Assembly: GCA_947247005.1 (NCBI GenBank)
Contig: OX365952.1
Coordinates: 51,502,722-51,566,721, forward strand
DNA: 64,000 bases
Origin: Spisula solida
Lineage: Eukaryota > Mollusca > Bivalvia > Venerida > Mactridae
Reading direction: 5' to 3'
This document shows, piece by piece, positions 60,379-64,000 of the stretch. Positions within the stretch are counted from its first letter, which is position 1; each line of letters opens with the position of its first letter. The notes beneath the pieces are model-generated. The model was not told the DNA's origin. It did no database searches and saw nothing but the letters and a program-made list of their open reading frames with translations. Position numbers and translations under genes: made by a program.

Positions 60379-60720
60379 TGACAATGTCCGTCACATGTCG
60401 AGAGCTTATTATGTGCTTGTTGAAATAGAAAGTTCATAATGATTAGAAAATGTATACTGTCTTTCGAACAGGACTAAGAAACGTTTGCACAAACAAAAAC
60501 AGCTTATTGTTCGAAAATTGACAACACTTGATCCTTGCATCAACGGTGCGTCTGTTATAGTCCAGTTCTTCGACGTGCCAACAATATTACAGGGTAGCTG
60601 CAAACAATATATTACGAGGGTCGGTCAAAAATAACTGAGAGTTGCTAAATAGTGCTTAGAAAATATGTCTTCTTATATTTTCCTTGAAACCTCGGTAGGT
60701 AAACTACCCATCAAACATAG
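60379..60720. other. Unassigned segment with a lone mariner-like end
   Basis: At 60613 'TACGAGGGTCGGTCAAAAAT' resembles a mariner TIR, but no inverse partner was found. A minus-strand frame (60409-60603, 'CNIVGTSKNWTITDAPLMQG') is unrecognised. The duplicated unit resumes at about 60720. Confidence 0.35.
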
Positions 60721-61227
60721 CCGTATTATACAGACAAACATAACATGGCTATATGCATCGCTCATCTAATTACTAGACTATAATTATTTTGATTAAAGTA
60801 TAAAATCTAGAAAATTCAGCAAATCAAACCTGTAATAAATTTATATGATTTATACTAGTGTAGTAGAATTTCTCGCCGCAAAATAATTGAAGGCAATTTT
60901 ATCACGTGATGGAGTTGTATGGTGTGGTTGCATTGATTTGTGTATTCGTAATGGATAAATATTTGGTATACAGACTGTATGAAGCATCCAGACGACAGCT
61001 TATTACTATCCTACAACTGAATTATCACATCCAAATCATGTATGACAAACTGGTTGTCAGTAAATGTTACAGACAATCTTCGTCAAATCATTAATTTCCG
61101 TGAGAATTATATGTCGAGTCAATCTGCATACAGCCAAACATGTTTGTAAAGGCCATCTTTGTGATAAACATAATGTGGCCATTAATGACAGGCGTTCTCT
61201 CGTTACAATTTACATATAACTGAAAAT

Positions 61228-61525
61228 AGTCTGACGGTTATTAGAATTGGTCTTCGTTGCTGACATTTGGTCACTCTGAACAGGTTAATACCTCTGCAAA
61301 CAGTCTAAAGGTTTTCAAAAGTGGTCTTCGTTTTCGACAGTTGGTCAATCTAAACAAGCTAATATACCAAATAGTCTGACAGTTATTAGAATTGGTCTTT
61401 GTTGCTGATAGTTGGTCTCCCTAAAGAGGTTAATACCACTGCAAATTGTCTGATGTGAAATATAATGGCTGTTCTTCGTTGCTGACATGTGGTCGTCTCT
61501 CGAATAGGTTAATTACATTGCAAAT
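61228..61525 (+). repeat. Tandem repeat, four ~73-bp units
   Basis: 'agtctgacggttattagaat', 'tggtcttcgttgctgacat', 'ggtcactctgaacaggttaa' repeat with starts near 61228, 61302, 61373 and 61447. Divergence is moderate and the last unit has extra bases. Confidence 0.85.
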
Positions 61526-62434
61526 ATTATCATGTAAATTATAACCAGCGGTTGTTATAGAGAATTAGTCGAATTTGATAGAATGATACGATTGTCATTT
61601 TTCAATTGACCTTTTGGTGGTCTTAATACAGAAGTTAAACTGTATACGTACTCTCAATATTCAAAACCCAAAAATAATACATTTTGTTATCGCAATGCTA
61701 CTCTCTACAAATAAGAAACTTATCAACTTAACAAAACTATCTGTTAACATATATCTTCTAAAAAGACGTTTATGAAGCTTGGTTCGTGATTTAAAAATGA
61801 TTAATATGAAAATATGATTTTCTTTATCGGCGACAAAACTCTAATCACACGTATCTGTTCAATACGCGTGCTTAATTGTCACCAGTTAAGAAAATATACA
61901 GGTACTTTAAGATTTGTTTTAAATGTTGTAGCTCCTGGTTACTTTTGTATGTAACGTATAAGTACGAGTATTAAGCTTTACTATGGAATTGGGTGGATGT
62001 AACATAGTACATTTTCTAAAACTGTTACTGTAACATAATATGTTATTTTAAACATACATTAGCATTTAGTGTCATAAAATTGTATTATTAAGACTATTAA
62101 CATTTTCAGATTGCGTGATCTATTGAAAGACACGACACGCAATCACTTCTATTTCACGTACATTTTTATATGCATGTGTGATGTATCTTAGGTGTATAGA
62201 GTGAACATATTTTTGCACGTTTGTTGGCCATTGCGTCAATGCGCTAGACTGAATTGATAAAACGCGTCTGAAAAGTACACACAAAGTATAGGCATAACAC
62301 GTGCCAATATAACCGTTCTAAAAATGGTATTCATTTGGATTGCCGACTGGCTGCATTAATTTGACAGTATCTATTTCGGCAAAAATGTTTTAACTGATAA
62401 GACGGCAGGGTGAACTGCGGGCCTGGTATTAGAG

Positions 62435-62786
62435 AAGTTGCGATGCGAACATGTACGATTACGTGTATGTGTAGCTACCCGTACATGTATACGTACGCGT
62501 TGCAATTAGTTTTGGCTTGCGAAATACAACGTGTGCGTGTAACATGACAGGTGTACATAGCATGATTTCTTCGTGAATCGATAATGAGTGTTTATATAAA
62601 CGCAATGAAACCACGGACGACGAATTAACGGGTTTCCGTGCATACACATACCTGTGTGACATAGTACACATTATATTGTCGTATGTCACACGTCGGTTAC
62701 TTGTAGAAACTGCACACATCTGGATGACGAAATACTCGAACGTAGTATTGACGTACACGTACACGTTGACTTTCGCAACCTCTCTA
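62435..62786. mobile_element. Candidate MITE in copy 5
   Basis: An insertion relative to 44846 of copy 3. Ends GAAGTTGCGA and, inverted, GAGGTTGCGA; both sub-terminal regions are rich in 'gtacacgt'-type sequence. The 128-codon minus-strand frame spanning it is probably fortuitous. Confidence 0.4.
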
Positions 62787-63401
62787 TTATTGTTTTCGGA
62801 CACGTCTTGATTAATCTTCATAGAAAGCAAGTTCATTATTATCATTATTCCGCGTCATTGGATCGCTTAAATTGTTAACATAATTGTTATGATCATGAAC
62901 AATTCTTACATTGATACTAATATGTGATGGGAAAGAGATCTCTCAGCGTTTTTACACGTCCTTGAAAGAATTAGTTGCAACAAGCAGTGTAGTTTATTAT
63001 GTTATTGTAGAAACGAAGGATGTTTCGAACATGAGGAATATTTTTGATAAGGTTTTCCCAGCATTTTGTCCGCTGTCCTACTACTTTCCTTCAATACACC
63101 TCCACGCACTCCTTTCATGGTGGTACCTTTAATTAGCAATATGGTTGAGTTTTCTATTCAGTGCGACAACAGCGTTCAATGGATCCAATATGTTTTCTGC
63201 AACTTATTATTTACAAGTACGAACGCATTTTTACGATCTCATTCCCACCATTTCCATGTTTGGCATTACGTTAATGTTCAATCCTCCTTTGTGGTGTATG
63301 ATTTTATTTGGCCTGTGAACTATTTGTAGTGGTATGGTCTTGTCAAATTGACATTTTCTATAACAATTTATCCATTGCAACATAATCATCACAAGTGTAG
63401 G

Positions 63402-63541
63402 GTTAACGCATGCTTTTTCGGGCTATAACGTCTGCAGAGTACCGAGGGACGGTTGGTGCCCAAGCCCGCTAGGGCAAGGGCACCAACGCTCCCGAGGGAC
63501 TCTGCATATGTTATAACGCGAACAAACATGCGTAAACGCTA
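63402..63541. repeat. Long foldback hairpin (~60-bp arms)
   Basis: Left 'gttaacgcatgctttttcgg', 'ctataacgtctgcagagt', 'gacggttggtgccc'. The inverted right arm reads 'gtttacgcatgtttgttcgc', 'gttataacatatgcagagt', 'gagcgttggtgccc'. Loop near 'aagcccgctag'. A partial relative lies at 41497-41565. It is inserted within copy 5. Confidence 0.85.
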
Positions 63542-63940
63542 TTATAGCATACTAAACATCAATTAATACGTTTCTATTTCAAAATAATGAGAGTTTGTGG
63601 CCACGTCGCGAAAACAAACGTAACGCCATACCAATTATTGTTATGCACGTCGACTTCCGGGATCGGCAAATACCAAGAAAGCATGGATACTGCGGGTTGG
63701 TTTAAATTTATAATTTAAATATCATAGAAAACGTATTAGTAGTTAGAAATAAAATGGGAATTACTGTTCATTTGACGCTGTATATTGTTATTAGTCGCCG
63801 GCGCGGCCCTGAAATAAGCATACGTAAAACTGGACGTTAACAGCGCGTGAATCTTTATGTTTACGCATGGTTGTCGTCCCGTTCACGTATGGGCAAAATC
63901 AACGTTTTTATGCTATAATATTTGTTTACATTGGTTTCCA
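63542..63940. other. Insert in copy 5 with a segment shared with 41010-41105
   Basis: 'cggccctgaaataagcatac', 'gtaaaactggacgttaac' and 'gtgaatctttatgttta' at 63800-63880 recur in reverse at 41010-41105, next to the LINE 5' end. It could be a LINE 5' piece or a separate repeat. No coding frame. Confidence 0.5.
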
Positions 63941-64000
63941 AGGCTACTCATATGTGACAATAACTCGACATTAACCATGATCAATTAACTGTTCATCCAG

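Larger units (their letters stand above)
48480..61200 (+). repeat. Segmental duplication, copy 4
   Basis: Starts in the X-box block and runs through the same landmarks to the segment 60720-61110 that matches 47560-48220. Interrupted by LINE pieces (50130-50342, 55102-55751, 56323-57060), the foldback 55790-56049, and 58750-60720, which has no counterpart in copy 3. Sequence matching about 44330-45370 of copy 3 is missing where the 56323 LINE sits. Confidence 0.8.
61670..64000 (+). repeat. Segmental duplication, copy 5 (partial)
   Basis: Re-enters the unit at the landmark matching 24750, 43810 and 54870, then 'attgcgtgatctattgaaag' (compare 44213), 'ggtgaactgcgggcctg' (44826), 'cattggatcgctt' (44925), 'ttagcaatatggttgagttt' (45243), and at the end 'catgatcaattaactg' (45558). 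Order and orientation are as in copy 3. It is interrupted by 62435-62786 and about 63395-63940. Confidence 0.75.

Noticed and set aside
62459..62845. A 128-codon minus-strand frame
   Set aside because: It runs across the boundary of an insertion relative to copy 3, and is unlikely to be an ancestral gene.

Overview
This window looks like AT-rich nuclear DNA from an animal, most likely a mollusc and probably a bivalve. The evidence is repeat content. A repeat with conserved 'AAAGGGCCATAATTATGTCAAAA'-type text and CCCCC-tipped ends (15178-15504) and a repeat starting GTCCCCTACCGGT with a GTCC/CCGT run (47851-48115) are both of kinds I associate with bivalve genomes. tRNA-headed SINE sequence, several non-LTR retrotransposon remnants and many TIR (terminal inverted repeat) elements fit too. 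I cannot name the species. I see no convincing host protein-coding gene, rRNA gene, functional tRNA gene or CRISPR array. Open frames are short, and the recognisable protein similarity is reverse transcriptase/endonuclease debris.

The main architecture is a diverged tandem segmental duplication. The same ordered series of landmarks recurs along the window in the same orientation: copy 1 at about 1-4395 (entered midway), a small partial copy at 5480-6060, copy 2 at 10435-30936, copy 3 at 31725-48480, copy 4 at 48480-61200, and a partial copy 5 at 61670-64000. Landmarks lie roughly 11-20 kb apart because each copy carries different insertions. The copies act as empty-site controls for each other, so many insertions can be delimited closely and some target-site duplications (TSDs) read directly.

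Insertions include a 920-bp mariner-like MITE at a TA site (29879-30798) and a 607-bp PIF/Harbinger-like element with TTA duplications (28925-29531). A 1130-bp TA-flanked element (19606-20735) carries two tRNA-like segments and a broken coding fragment. A 2974-bp long-TIR element (13411-16384) holds a minisatellite. A hAT-like 1023-bp element (37202-38224) hosts a nested insertion with 7-bp duplications. A Penelope-like terminal fragment lies at 32085-32205. Non-LTR fragments lie at 38271-41130, 50130-50342, 55102-55751, 56323-57060 and 59590-59760, and a SINE at 59854-60378. About twenty copies of a short unclassified family ('family A' here) are scattered on both strands.

Copy 2 alone contains a palindromic satellite (25352-26745): an 84-bp array followed by ~115-bp units with a short hairpin, one of which shows a paired base change preserving the stem. 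The duplicated unit contains a well-conserved block with an RFX X-box-like motif in four copies, deleted in the fifth. The non-duplicated 6.06-10.43 kb segment has a cluster of an E-box and two inverted ETS motifs that could be a promoter. Shared insertions suggest copies 1 and 3 are closest to each other, as are copies 2 and 4. All identities were judged by eye; no alignments or searches were run.
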